Both the position numbers and the translations under genes were made by a program. Source: Phormidium sp. FACHB-1136 (GTDB taxonomy: Bacteria > Cyanobacteriota > Cyanobacteriia > Phormidesmidales > Phormidesmidaceae). Taken from it: a DNA stretch of 49,524 nucleotides. The DNA lies in contig NZ_JACJRS010000040.1 in assembly GCF_014697375.1 (NCBI RefSeq), positions 1 through 49,524 of the forward strand, given 5' to 3'. Under the pieces are notes generated by a model that saw only the letters and a list, made by a program, of their open reading frames with translations, was not told the origin of the DNA and made no database searches. Below are positions 10,893 to 20,828 of the stretch, one piece after another. Numbering within the stretch: the first letter of the stretch is position 1; each line of letters begins with the position of its first letter.

Positions 10893-12359
10893 ATGATTCA
10901 GTTTCGTTATGATTCAAACCCTCGGTTGCTTCAGTGGCTGAGTGGGAGCAGTCTGGCCCTGCGGTTACGGCGTACCCTACGGATCTGGGTATGGCTACGG
11001 CTGATCTATGGCGATGGGGCATCACCCCTAGCGGATTTGCCGCCCATCTTTCGCTATGGGGAGGTGCGGGATCGGGTGTTTGCGCCCAGTCATCCCCGGG
11101 ACGATAGGGCCACGGTGGCCGATATGCAGCACCGCTGCGGCGGTAGCCAATGCCTCTGCCAAACCCCCACCGATACCCTGTTGTTTCAGCACCATCCCCT
11201 GTCCTCTGCCCAGCGAGATCAGGCGGACTGGGTGGCGGAAATGGCGGCGCTTAGCGGGCTGACGACGGAGGCGGTGGCGGCGGAACTGCGGGCCTGTGCC
11301 TTTGCGACGGTGCATCGCACCCTACGGGACGACCTGACTTGGCTCACCAAACTGGGCTGGCTGGAGTCGGCGGGGCGGGGGCTATGGCGTAAAAAAGCCC
11401 CCCAGGATTGGCCCACCTTGCCGGAACAGGTCGCGATGGGCTATGGGTCGTCGGACTGGTCGCCCCAGGAGCAGCAACAGGTTTTGGGGGTGCTGGAGGA
11501 AATCGCCTTTTTGCGCCCCCAGTTGGCGGTGGTGGTGGAGACCCTGTGGCAGCAGATTACCGTCCAGCCCCAGCCCTCATTACCGCTGGATCGCCCTCGG
11601 CGCTTGTTTGTGCATTTGGACTATGTGTTGTCCCAGGAGGCCCAGGATCAGGTGGATCAACACCAGCACGATCTAGAGCAGCTTTGGCACAGCCCGGAGG
11701 GGGGCGTGGTGCAGTTCGACTATTTCAGTGCGCGGCGACAGCGGCAAACCCAGGTAACCGCCTACCCCGTGTGTTTGCACTATGCCCGTCGGGCCAAGTA
11801 CCTGACGGTCTATGGCCCCACCCCCCAGGGGAATCTGGGCTGGTGGAACTATCGCCTCGACCGGATTACCTCCCCCCGGCTAAAGGTGCTCCCCTGGGGC
11901 GATCCGGCGATTCCTGAAGACCTGAAGCACCTGCGCCAACGGGGCCAACTGCCTACGCCCACCGTGGTGGAAGGTCACCTAGAGGAGGCCTGGGGGTTTA
12001 ATTTCTATCTGCCGAAGCAATGGTTACTGATGCGCTTTTCCCCCGATTTTGCCCGTTGCTATGTGGATGGCACCGACCGTCACCCCACCTTTGCCCCCGT
12101 GGACTATGGCGATCTGCCCCGGCTGATGGCCGCCCACGCCCCAACTGCCGCCCACGCCCAACTCCTGGCCCTGGTGGCGGATCGTTCGCCCCACGACCGC
12201 TACTACCAGGGCTGGATTCGGGTGGGGGATACCAACGTCACCATGCGCCTGCGCGACTGGCGACCCCAGGGCGAGGTGATCGCTCCTTGGGTGGTGCGCC
12301 AACAGATGATTGCCGAGGCGGAACAGGAACTGCGGCAATACCGAGGTGAGGACGGATAG
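10893..12359 (+). CDS. WYL-domain CRISPR-associated regulator (TIGR03985-like)
   Basis: A 488-residue protein transcribed away from the csx3 operon. The N-terminal half contains helices compatible with a winged helix (TLRDDLTWLTKLGWLES, about 142-158). The C-terminal half holds a WYL-type domain: VVQFDYFSARRQRQTQVTAY, YPVCLHYARRAKYLTVYG and WWNYRLDRI (about 272-325). WYL proteins bind nucleotide ligands and often regulate defence loci. A WYL protein of this group, Sll7009 of Synechocystis, is reported to lower crRNA levels of its locus. It may act on the palindromic operators upstream of csx3 and of csx18/cas1, but this is inference. It is GC-rich like cas1 and csx3 and ends 8 nt from the convergent csx18 stop. 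Confidence 0.75.
   Translation: MIQFRYDSNPRLLQWLSGSSLALRLRRTLRIWVWLRLIYGDGASPLADLPPIFRYGEVRDRVFAPSHPRDDRATVADMQHRCGGSQCLCQTPTDTLLFQHHPLSSAQRDQADWVAEMAALSGLTTEAVAAELRACAFATVHRTLRDDLTWLTKLGWLESAGRGLWRKKAPQDWPTLPEQVAMGYGSSDWSPQEQQQVLGVLEEIAFLRPQLAVVVETLWQQITVQPQPSLPLDRPRRLFVHLDYVLSQEAQDQVDQHQHDLEQLWHSPEGGVVQFDYFSARRQRQTQVTAYPVCLHYARRAKYLTVYGPTPQGNLGWWNYRLDRITSPRLKVLPWGDPAIPEDLKHLRQRGQLPTPTVVEGHLEEAWGFNFYLPKQWLLMRFSPDFARCYVDGTDRHPTFAPVDYGDLPRLMAAHAPTAAHAQLLALVADRSPHDRYYQGWIRVGDTNVTMRLRDWRPQGEVIAPWVVRQQMIAEAEQELRQYRGEDG
10902..10914 (+). promoter_or_regulatory. TTTCGTTATGATT box, possible operator
   Basis: This 13-mer overlaps the first codons of the WYL gene. It differs by one base from TTTCGTTATCATT at 14199-14211 at the start of the CRISPR leader, and resembles TTTCGTTGTAATT beside the leader's -10 box. 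It could be a site for autoregulation of the WYL gene and control of the leader. Being inside coding sequence, it may also be chance. Confidence 0.3.
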
Positions 12360-12367
12360 CCCCTGCC

Positions 12368-12721
12368 TCATTCCTCATCCCGGCGGGGTAAGGATTGGCG
12401 GGGAGGATGCCCCTCAGAAATCCGGTTCCAGAAGTTGCCATCGTCCGCCATCTCCCCCCGTTGGGCCTGACCTGGGTAGCGAGGATCGTCTGGACGAGGA
12501 GATCGGGGGTCGTTATTCATGTCGTTGAGCAAGGCGTTGAGGGCCAGATCGCCCATGAAGCCCGTGACCAAGCTGGCCAAAAACACCATCACGGTACAGT
12601 TGATCACCGCAAACAACCCCAGGGGCGCAATGATCAAAATTCCCCAGGTAATCGCCGCATTCGCCAAGGCCACCAACAGATTGCGGTAGCGCACCAATTT
12701 TCGAGCCAGTGATCGAGACAT
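12368..12721 (-). CDS. csx18: Csx18, small membrane protein
   Basis: A 117-residue protein beginning MSRSLARKLVRYRNLLVALA, which I recognise as Csx18, a small CRISPR-linked membrane protein found mainly in cyanobacteria. Two hydrophobic segments (about residues 15-37 and 39-58, the first containing TWGILIIAPLGLFAVI) indicate two membrane spans after a basic N-terminus. The C-terminal 50 residues are polar and Pro/Asp/Arg-rich and probably cytosolic. GGGAGG lies 8 nt before the ATG. It is divergent from cas1 and shares with it a palindromic operator. Function unknown; its tie to the cas promoters supports a role in the system rather than chance linkage. Confidence 0.65.
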   Translation of the reverse strand: MSRSLARKLVRYRNLLVALANAAITWGILIIAPLGLFAVINCTVMVFLASLVTGFMGDLALNALLNDMNNDPRSPRPDDPRYPGQAQRGEMADDGNFWNRISEGHPPRQSLPRRDEE

Positions 12722-12773
12722 CGTGAAACCTCCCTAGAACATTGCCTCAAGACCAATCGCCTCAAGAGCCCCC

Positions 12774-12821
12774 ACTATAATCACCACTTGGAAGGCATCT
12801 CTTCCAAGAGCCTGCCATAAT
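12774..12821. promoter_or_regulatory. Divergent csx18/cas1 promoters around a shared palindrome
   Basis: The perfect palindrome CTTGGAA-N8-TTCCAAG lies at 12787-12808, extended by one more G/C pair inside the arms. On the plus strand CATAAT (12816-12821) begins 7 nt after it, preceded by TGC, pointing at cas1. On the minus strand TATAGT (12779 to 12774) also begins 7 nt after it, pointing at csx18. The operator thus sits symmetrically between two -10 boxes and covers both -35 regions. The same palindrome with the same spacing drives csx3-cas10. Confidence 0.65.
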
Positions 12822-12834
12822 TGAGCCGCCTGAA

Positions 12835-12865
12835 GATCCCAGAGTTCTTCAAGAACCCTGGGATC
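12835..12865 (+). promoter_or_regulatory. Hairpin in the predicted cas1 5' leader
   Basis: Outer arms GATCCCA (12835-12841) / TGGGATC (12859-12865) enclose inner arms GTTCT/AGAAC with a 3-nt loop, a nearly continuous stem in about 31 nt. It starts just after the predicted transcription start of cas1 and ends 35 nt before its ATG. No T-run follows directly, so a simple terminator is less likely. It could act in RNA stability, attenuation or translation control of cas1-cas2. Confidence 0.5.
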
Positions 12866-12900
12866 TGAATCTCGGGAGCTAAATTTTTTCCCTCATCCCC

Positions 12901-13911
12901 ATGACCACCCTCTACCTCACCGAACCGGGCACCGTGGTGCAATGCCGGAATGAAGCCTTGGTGATTAAGCGCCAGGGCCATGCCCAAACCCTGCGGCTGG
13001 TGGAGGTGGGGTTGGTGGTCGTATTGCCGGGAGTGCAGCTCACGTCCCAAGCCCTGGCGCAGTTGATGGATCGGGGCATTGAAACGCTGTTTCTCACCCG
13101 TGGGGGCCAGTTTCGGGGGCGGCTTCAGGGGCAGTTCCCTACCAATCCTGCCATTCGGCTGGCCCAATATCGCATGGTGGAAACGCCCTTTGGCTTGGCC
13201 CTGGCCCAGCGGCTGGTGGCGGGCAAAATTGCCAATCAGCGGGCGCTGTTGCAACGGCGCAATCGGGCGACTAGGGGCACCCTGGGCGCACTGTCGGAGG
13301 CCATTGATGCCATTGCCGCCTATCGGTCTACCCTGGACCACACGGAAACGCCCCTCAGTCGCGAGGAACTGATGGGGATTGAGGGCATCTGTGCGCGGGC
13401 CTATTTCCAAGGGTTACGCCACTATTTCGACCCCCGCTGGCAGTTTCAGGGGCGCAATCGTCGTCCGCCGCTGGATCCGGTGAATGCCTTGCTAAGCTGG
13501 GGCTATGGGGTGTTGTTGGCCAGGGTGTTTGCGGCCTCGGTGCAGGCGGGCCTAGACCCGTACCTGGGCTTTTTCCATGCCATCGAACCCTATCGGCCCA
13601 ACCTGGTGCTAGACCTGATGGAGGAGTTTAGGCCGCTGGTGGTGGATCAGGCGGTGATTGCCATCCTCAATGAGGGTCTGCTGTCGCCGGAGGATTTTGA
13701 ACCCTCGCCGGATGGGGCCGGAATTTGGGTGGGGGCGGTGGGCAAAAAGCTGTTTTTGGCGGCCCTAGAAAAGCAATTGCGCCAAACTACCGACTATCCC
13801 CCCCAGGGCCGACGGCTGAGCTATGGCCAAATTATCCTAGAGCAGGCCCGTTGGGTGGCCCGCTGTTTGGTGGATCGTCAGCTTGATTACGAACCGATGC
13901 GCCTGCGGTGA
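12901..13911 (+). CDS. cas1: Cas1 spacer integrase
   Basis: Cas1 is the catalytic subunit of the Cas1-Cas2 complex that inserts new spacers next to the leader. At 336 residues it is normal size. Metal ligands are recognisable: Glu161 in MGIEGICARAYFQGL, His226 in LGFFHAIEP, and the acidic cluster LVLDLMEEFRPLVVD (235-249). It starts at ATG 12901; no good ribosome-binding site is near, and the mRNA leader carries a strong hairpin. cas2 overlaps its end by 4 bases. It is strongly GC-rich, like cas2, the WYL gene and csx3, and lies directly upstream of the array leader. Confidence 0.93.
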   Translation: MTTLYLTEPGTVVQCRNEALVIKRQGHAQTLRLVEVGLVVVLPGVQLTSQALAQLMDRGIETLFLTRGGQFRGRLQGQFPTNPAIRLAQYRMVETPFGLALAQRLVAGKIANQRALLQRRNRATRGTLGALSEAIDAIAAYRSTLDHTETPLSREELMGIEGICARAYFQGLRHYFDPRWQFQGRNRRPPLDPVNALLSWGYGVLLARVFAASVQAGLDPYLGFFHAIEPYRPNLVLDLMEEFRPLVVDQAVIAILNEGLLSPEDFEPSPDGAGIWVGAVGKKLFLAALEKQLRQTTDYPPQGRRLSYGQIILEQARWVARCLVDRQLDYEPMRLR

Positions 13912-14195
13912 CCCCGATGCTATGGCTGGTTTGCTACGATGTGGCCGATAATAAGCGCCGCCAAAAGCTGGTAAAGCTGCTGGAACAACGGGGCCAGCGG
14001 GTGCAATATTCGGTGTTTGAATGCCCCCTAACGGAAAAGGAACTGCGCCATTTGCTAGAAAAGCGCTGGCTGAAGGTGCTGAACCTGCGGGAGGATAATC
14101 TGCGGATCTATCCCCTGGATGCCACGGCGAAAAAACGAACCCTGGTGTTTGGTGGCTCCCCACCCTACGAACCACCGGACTATGTGATTCTGTAA
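13908..14195 (+). CDS. cas2: Cas2
   Basis: Cas2 is the small ferredoxin-like dimer that scaffolds Cas1 for spacer integration. It has 95 residues with the typical start MLWLVCYDVADNKRRQKLV, whose Asp is the conserved Cas2 residue, and YSVFECPLTEKEL in the middle. The open frame begins at a GTG overlapping the cas1 stop codon by 4 bases; ATG at 13917 (three codons on) would give the more standard N-terminus. Followed at once by the CRISPR leader. Confidence 0.92.
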   Translation: MTPMLWLVCYDVADNKRRQKLVKLLEQRGQRVQYSVFECPLTEKELRHLLEKRWLKVLNLREDNLRIYPLDATAKKRTLVFGGSPPYEPPDYVIL

Positions 14196-14534
14196 CAATT
14201 TCGTTATCATTTGGCGGCGGGTTGGCCCGGTGTTGATGGCCAAAAGGGCCACCAGAAGCCGGATTTTTTGGCATTGAGAAATGTAACGAAGTTTCGAGTT
14301 TTGTCGCGCCTAGCTGGGGAGCGTTAATCGTCGTAAACAAAACTTCGCTCAACGAAACACGATCTGTTTGCCAAAATTGGCCCCACTTTGTATCTTTTTC
14401 GTTGTAATTTGGCTATAATGACCAAGAAGGCTTGGGTCGATTATGAATGTTTCATCTTGTAAACAACGTTCTCCGTACCCCCGCTTTTTCGGTACCTTGA
14501 AAACTACATATTTCAATAGTTTCCAAAGCCGAGG
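14196..14534 (+). promoter_or_regulatory. CRISPR leader
   Basis: 339 nt, AT-richer than cas1-cas2, between the cas2 stop and the first repeat; no gene. It contains a 17-nt direct repeat, TTTCGTTATCATTTGGC (14199-14215) and TTTCGTTGTAATTTGGC (14397-14413), two mismatches. Further TTCGTT elements lie in inverted orientation near 14282-14290 and 14353-14358. The last part carries the palindrome TTGAAA-N8-TTTCAA (14497-14516), 18 nt before repeat 1. Together with the GAAAC 3' ends of the repeats this fixes transcription and acquisition at this end of the array. Confidence 0.75.
14397..14419 (+). promoter_or_regulatory. CRISPR array promoter
   Basis: A perfect TATAAT (14414-14419) lies directly after the second copy of the leader direct repeat (14397-14413), with no convincing -35 hexamer. 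The direct repeat occupies the spacer between -35 and -10, so a bound protein could control array transcription. The predicted start is near 14426, leaving about 109 nt of leader RNA before repeat 1. Confidence 0.55.
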
Positions 14535-17500
14535 GTCAAACACCCTCAATTCCCCGCAAGGGGACGGAAACGCTTCTTTCAAAGTTTGCCTGTCAACATC
14601 GGCACGGCGTCAAACACCCTCAATTCCCCGCAAGGGGACGGAAACGACTTGGCCACGGTATTCCAGATAATCAGCGTTCAGTCAAACACCCTCAATTCCC
14701 CGCAAGGGGACGGAAACTTGATAAGGCTTACTCTCCCATCGGAGACAGCCTCGGTCAAACACCCTCAATTCCCCGCAAGGGGACGGAAACAGGCCGGGGA
14801 TTCAGTCAACATGATTCCTGTCCTGAGTCAAACACCCTCAATTCCCCGCAAGGGGACGGAAACGGAAAACCTCAGCGAGGAACCGCACATTGTCTACAAG
14901 TCAAACACCCTCAATTCCCCGCAAGGGGACGGAAACAGCGACTCTTGAGGACAGGCACTAGGCGGGTGCCCTGTCAAACACCCTCAATTCCCCGCAAGGG
15001 GACGGAAACAGGTCGTCCCTCGTTAGCCCCCGGTTTTCTCTTGTGGTCAAACACCCTCAATTCCCCGCAAGGGGACGGAAACGTGGATATCGCGGGACAT
15101 AGGTGGCCTACGAAAAAAGTCAAACACCCTCAATTCCCCGCAAGGGGACGGAAACCTGAGATTAATGAGAACATCATCAATCAGCACCTCAATGTCAAAC
15201 ACCCTCAATTCCCCGCAAGGGGACGGAAACAGATGAGGTACCGGATTGACCCACCACCCGCGCATTGTCAAACACCCTCAATTCCCCGCAAGGGGACGGA
15301 AACGTAACGTAGATTCTAGCTCCCTCCGTCGCCATACCATAGTCAAACACCCTCAATTCCCCGCAAGGGGACGGAAACTGTAAAAGAGAGATGGTCTCTG
15401 GCTGAACCCACTGTCAAACACCCTCAATTCCCCGCAAGGGGACGGAAACACTATAAAACACCGAAGTGCCTTTCTGGTCACGGACCAGTCAAACACCCTC
15501 AATTCCCCGCAAGGGGACGGAAACACCTTTTCTCGCTGGAAGTAAGTCCAGATGTCCTCATCAAGGTCAAACACCCTCAATTCCCCGCAAGGGGACGGAA
15601 ACAGAGATCGCCCTAGCCCTGACGGATGCTGTTGACCCCTGGTCAAACACCCTCAATTCCCCGCAAGGGGACGGAAACCATAAAGACCTTCACAGGTCTA
15701 ATATCTGGGTCACAGTCAAACACCCTCAATTCCCCGCAAGGGGACGGAAACTCAATGGACAGCTGCTCCTCGCTAGCAGCATCTTCATTGTCAAACACCC
15801 TCAATTCCCCGCAAGGGGACGGAAACTGTTCTCTCCTTTTTATATAATTCAATCCTAGTTAATCTGTCAAACACCCTCAATTCCCCGCAAGGGGACGGAA
15901 ACCTTCTCAGCCATCAGCTCACAGTACTCCTGCCCATACCAGGTCAAACACCCTCAATTCCCCGCAAGGGGACGGAAACTTAGGAACCCCATCCCAACTG
16001 CAATGTAGGTTTTGGGTCAAACACCCTCAATTCCCCGCAAGGGGACGGAAACTCGGATATTGGTCTCTTCCCCATTGGAGCCCTTCACAGTGTCAAACAC
16101 CCTCAATTCCCCGCAAGGGGACGGAAACTATGCGGTATCAGCCGCAAGTGGCACGACGCTCACCTGTCAAACACCCTCAATTCCCCGCAAGGGGACGGAA
16201 ACACCAAGTTGGCCCCAATATCTCGCCCCTTGATTTTGGCGTCAAACACCCTCAATTCCCCGCAAGGGGACGGAAACAGTAGTTATCTGGCCCTATTAGG
16301 TATCTATATTGTGTGTCAAACACCCTCAATTCCCCGCAAGGGGACGGAAACAGAGATACTCCTGCCAATCTTGCCAGGACTCCTTTTGGATGGTCAAACA
16401 CCCTCAATTCCCCGCAAGGGGACGGAAACGCACAGCCCATGGATGAAAATGGCGAACTCATCACTGGTCGTCAAACACCCTCAATTCCCCGCAAGGGGAC
16501 GGAAACCAATCTCCATCTGTTCTTGGAAGGAGACCTCAAACCCTTCTGTCAAACACCCTCAATTCCCCGCAAGGGGACGGAAACTCTGTTGAGCAAGCTC
16601 TTGAACTGGAGAACTCTACTATGTCAAACACCCTCAATTCCCCGCAAGGGGACGGAAACCCTAATATAGAACTACCTAGGGAACACAATGTAAGAGTCAA
16701 ACACCCTCAATTCCCCGCAAGGGGACGGAAACAGAAGGATGTTGGATAGACATAGTGGTCTCCTACCCTAGAGTCAAACACCCTCAATTCCCCGCAAGGG
16801 GACGGAAACCGTAGGGACGAGAGATATTGCCGATGTGGTTTGGCAACAGTGTCAAACACCCTCAATTCCCCGCAAGGGGACGGAAACGGGAAAGGACTTA
16901 ACCAAACCAGCGGCAATGTCGTCCGCGTCAAACACCCTCAATTCCCCGCAAGGGGACGGAAACACGGAACGAGCCAGCGGGGGGATAAACGGTGACGCAG
17001 TCAAACACCCTCAATTCCCCGCAAGGGGACGGAAACTGAAAAACCTATTAGTGTGAATTGATTATAGTGACCTTTTGTCAAACACCCTCAATTCCCCGCA
17101 AGGGGACGGAAACTTTAACCCAATACCTATATAGAGAATAGGGCTGAGCGTCAAACACCCTCAATTCCCCGCAAGGGGACGGAAACGCTGAGTTTTTCAC
17201 TCTTCTGACGAACGTTGAAGTAGAGTCAAACACCCTCAATTCCCCGCAAGGGGACGGAAACATTTAGAAGCTGGTAAAGATATCACCAGCTTTCCCATTT
17301 GTCAAACACCCTCAATTCCCCGCAAGGGGACGGAAACTACAGTAGTCGGGCACATACCTCCATAGATAGGTTAGTAAAGAGTCAAACACCCTCAATTCCC
17401 CGCAAGGGGACGGAAACCATTGAGGTGGTGCGCTGGGCCAATAAAAAACCCCGGTCAAACACCCTCAATTCCCCGCAAGGGGACGGAAACGCCGCTTCGT

Positions 17501-19143
17501 GGAGGTGCCCTATCGCCAGTAGCTTATGCGTCAAACACCCTCAATTCCCCGCAAGGGGACGGAAACCACCCCAGCCGATCAAGTCCCTCGACATCTCATC
17601 CTCAAGGTCAAACACCCTCAATTCCCCGCAAGGGGACGGAAACCGAATGATGCACCACACACCCCCTAGCAGGAAAGTCAAACACCCTCAATTCCCCGCA
17701 AGGGGACGGAAACATTGAGATCCCCCGGTCAGACCAATCGACCGGACAAAGTCAAACACCCTCAATTCCCCGCAAGGGGACGGAAACTGGGCCTCTCGCC
17801 AAATACGGATTCTACGCGATCAGCTTGTCAAACACCCTCAATTCCCCGCAAGGGGACGGAAACCAAAACCCTAGCCATAAGCCCAGGATGAACACGGCTA
17901 GGGTGTCAAACACCCTCAATTCCCCGCAAGGGGACGGAAACCAACCTTAGAAGCGCTGGCAGCAGCTAGGGCGCGGATACTGCGTCAAACACCCTCAATT
18001 CCCCGCAAGGGGACGGAAACGCCGTTACTTGGGTGCGTGGCTGGGGGGCTGCGGTGTCAAACACCCTCAATTCCCCGCAAGGGGACGGAAACGTTTGAAA
18101 ATGCCTGTGGAGGGGAAGCGGCGGGGGCGTCAAACACCCTCAATTCCCCGCAAGGGGACGGAAACGTTTCGCGAGGGCTTGCCCTTTGCCTATCAACAAC
18201 TCCTAGTCAAACACCCTCAATTCCCCGCAAGGGGACGGAAACGGCTTTTTCATTGCTTGGCATCGGGACGGCTAAGCGACCAGTCAAACACCCTCAATTC
18301 CCCGCAAGGGGACGGAAACCGAGTAGATGCTAGGCAGGCGGCACCCGAACGCCCCCTCACGTCAAACACCCTCAATTCCCCGCAAGGGGACGGAAACGTG
18401 AGCAATCAACGGCAAGTCAGCAATTTTCCAATGAGCGGTCAAACACCCTCAATTCCCCGCAAGGGGACGGAAACTGCGAACTGTCCCCCAGGGCCACGCT
18501 TTACCATGCGTCAAACACCCTCAATTCCCCGCAAGGGGACGGAAACAATCGCTTCGATGAAGGGCCAATACCGCGCATTGATGTCAAACACCCTCAATTC
18601 CCCGCAAGGGGACGGAAACCATACCTGCGCGATGAAATTCAAGGGCTATCCCCTCGTCAAACACCCTCAATTCCCCGCAAGGGGACGGAAACCTTCGGTC
18701 GCTGGCACGATGGGTCTAAGCCCGACTCGGAGGTCAAACACCCTCAATTCCCCGCAAGGGGACGGAAACCTTCCTCAATTTTCTTGTTTCTTTTCTTTTC
18801 ATCCTTTGGTCAAACACCCTCAATTCCCCGCAAGGGGACGGAAACTCAGTTCAGCCGCGAGGGCCAATACGAGAATCAGGAGGGTCAAACACCCTCAATT
18901 CCCCGCAAGGGGACGGAAACCTTGCATCGGAACACGTAGCAAAAATTCTGGAGGCGAGTCAAACACCCTCAATTCCCCGCAAGGGGACGGAAACCTCGAC
19001 AGCCGATCATCCACCAGGCGCACACTGCGAGTCAAACACCCTCAATTCCCCGCAAGGGGACGGAAACATTAACTTGATCCTCCGTGGTGGCCCAATCGGT
19101 TAGAGCGTCAAACACCCTCAATTCCCCGCAAGGGGACGGAAAC

Positions 19144-19180
19144 ACCGTGGAGGGGGCCATTGCAGAAGGCATTGAGTTGA
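19144..19180 (+). repeat. Spacer 62, identical to spacer 84
   Basis: A 37-nt spacer starting ACCGTGGAGGGGGCCATTGC and ending GAGTTGA. The same 37 nt recur at 20792-20828. The flanking spacers on both sides differ between the two places. Confidence 0.97.
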
Positions 19181-20791
19181 GTCAAACACCCTCAATTCCC
19201 CGCAAGGGGACGGAAACCAGGAGTTCATCACGAAGGTCTCGCTCTGCATCCCGCGTCAAACACCCTCAATTCCCCGCAAGGGGACGGAAACAATTGCCTG
19301 AAGTTCCTGCTCAGTCTTCCCATGCAACCGTCAAACACCCTCAATTCCCCGCAAGGGGACGGAAACCATTAGGCTTTTTGGATGAAGCGCTCACTAAATG
19401 CCGTGCCGGTCAAACACCCTCAATTCCCCGCAAGGGGACGGAAACACCTACATCATTTTCTTGGAGCCAGCCGACGATGCTCAGCCGTCAAACACCCTCA
19501 ATTCCCCGCAAGGGGACGGAAACCTCCTGCTGTTCCGCAGTCCAAGTTCGCTTGTCCTTGGTCAAACACCCTCAATTCCCCGCAAGGGGACGGAAACGAC
19601 GGGCATAGGTGATCGCGGAGCCGTTACGCTGCCCATCGGTCAAACACCCTCAATTCCCCGCAAGGGGACGGAAACTACATTAGCGGGGGCTACGAGTGCG
19701 ATGCCCTTGATGTCAAACACCCTCAATTCCCCGCAAGGGGACGGAAACCGACCAGCCTACAGCCCAGCTCCTCGATCAGCTCCTCCAGGTCAAACACCCT
19801 CAATTCCCCGCAAGGGGACGGAAACGAATGCCCTCTACGGCATTGAAGATGTCCTTCATGGCAATGTCAAACACCCTCAATTCCCCGCAAGGGGACGGAA
19901 ACCAAAATGGCCTGGGCCTCCCCCACCACATCTGTCTCATCGTCAAACACCCTCAATTCCCCGCAAGGGGACGGAAACGGGCCAGCAGCTTTTGGATCTT
20001 CTTAACAATCGAGTGTCAAACACCCTCAATTCCCCGCAAGGGGACGGAAACAAAGTTTTATCTGAACCTGTTACATCAATAGCCATGTCAAACACCCTCA
20101 ATTCCCCGCAAGGGGACGGAAACGAATTGCAGGCGACAACAGGGCCAGGGTGGCGCTTGATGTCAAACACCCTCAATTCCCCGCAAGGGGACGGAAACGG
20201 GGCTTGAGAGCGGGGCAACTTAGCGACGATTGGAGGTCAAACACCCTCAATTCCCCGCAAGGGGACGGAAACACCTTTGAAGGCTATGGTACTTCTGAAA
20301 AAGAAGCTCTTCGTCAAACACCCTCAATTCCCCGCAAGGGGACGGAAACTCAAAATCGAAATGTTTCTGTTCCACCACCACCATGGTCAAACACCCTCAA
20401 TTCCCCGCAAGGGGACGGAAACTTCGTTTGCGTCAAACCTAAAGCAGCTACGGCCCTCAGTCAAACACCCTCAATTCCCCGCAAGGGGACGGAAACCTAA
20501 AAAAGATCAAGTATAGGAAATACCATGTTTTGTCAAACACCCTCAATTCCCCGCAAGGGGACGGAAACCATCTACTCCTAGGAGGGAGCCGTGATTCAAG
20601 TCAGCGTCAAACACCCTCAATTCCCCGCAAGGGGACGGAAACCACAGTCATGTGCGATAGCCTGCAACTTCAAATACCAAAGTCAAACACCCTCAATTCC
20701 CCGCAAGGGGACGGAAACCTGCTGGGATCGGGCCCAGGTCAGAAGGGGCCAGAAGTCAAACACCCTCAATTCCCCGCAAGGGGACGGAAAC

Positions 20792-20828
20792 ACCGTGGAG
20801 GGGGCCATTGCAGAAGGCATTGAGTTGA
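20792..20828 (+). repeat. Spacer 84, identical to spacer 62
   Basis: Second copy of the spacer at 19144-19180, same length and same boundaries, 22 units further from the leader. Confidence 0.97.

Noticed and set aside
10711-11025. A 104-codon minus-strand frame between csx3 and the WYL gene
   Set aside because: No recognisable motif, and it overlaps the start of the well-supported WYL gene.
20423-20459. A GTCAAACC stretch inside a spacer, suggesting a partial repeat
   Set aside because: Only 8 bases match the repeat start and the rest does not align. The spacer is of normal length, so this is chance.
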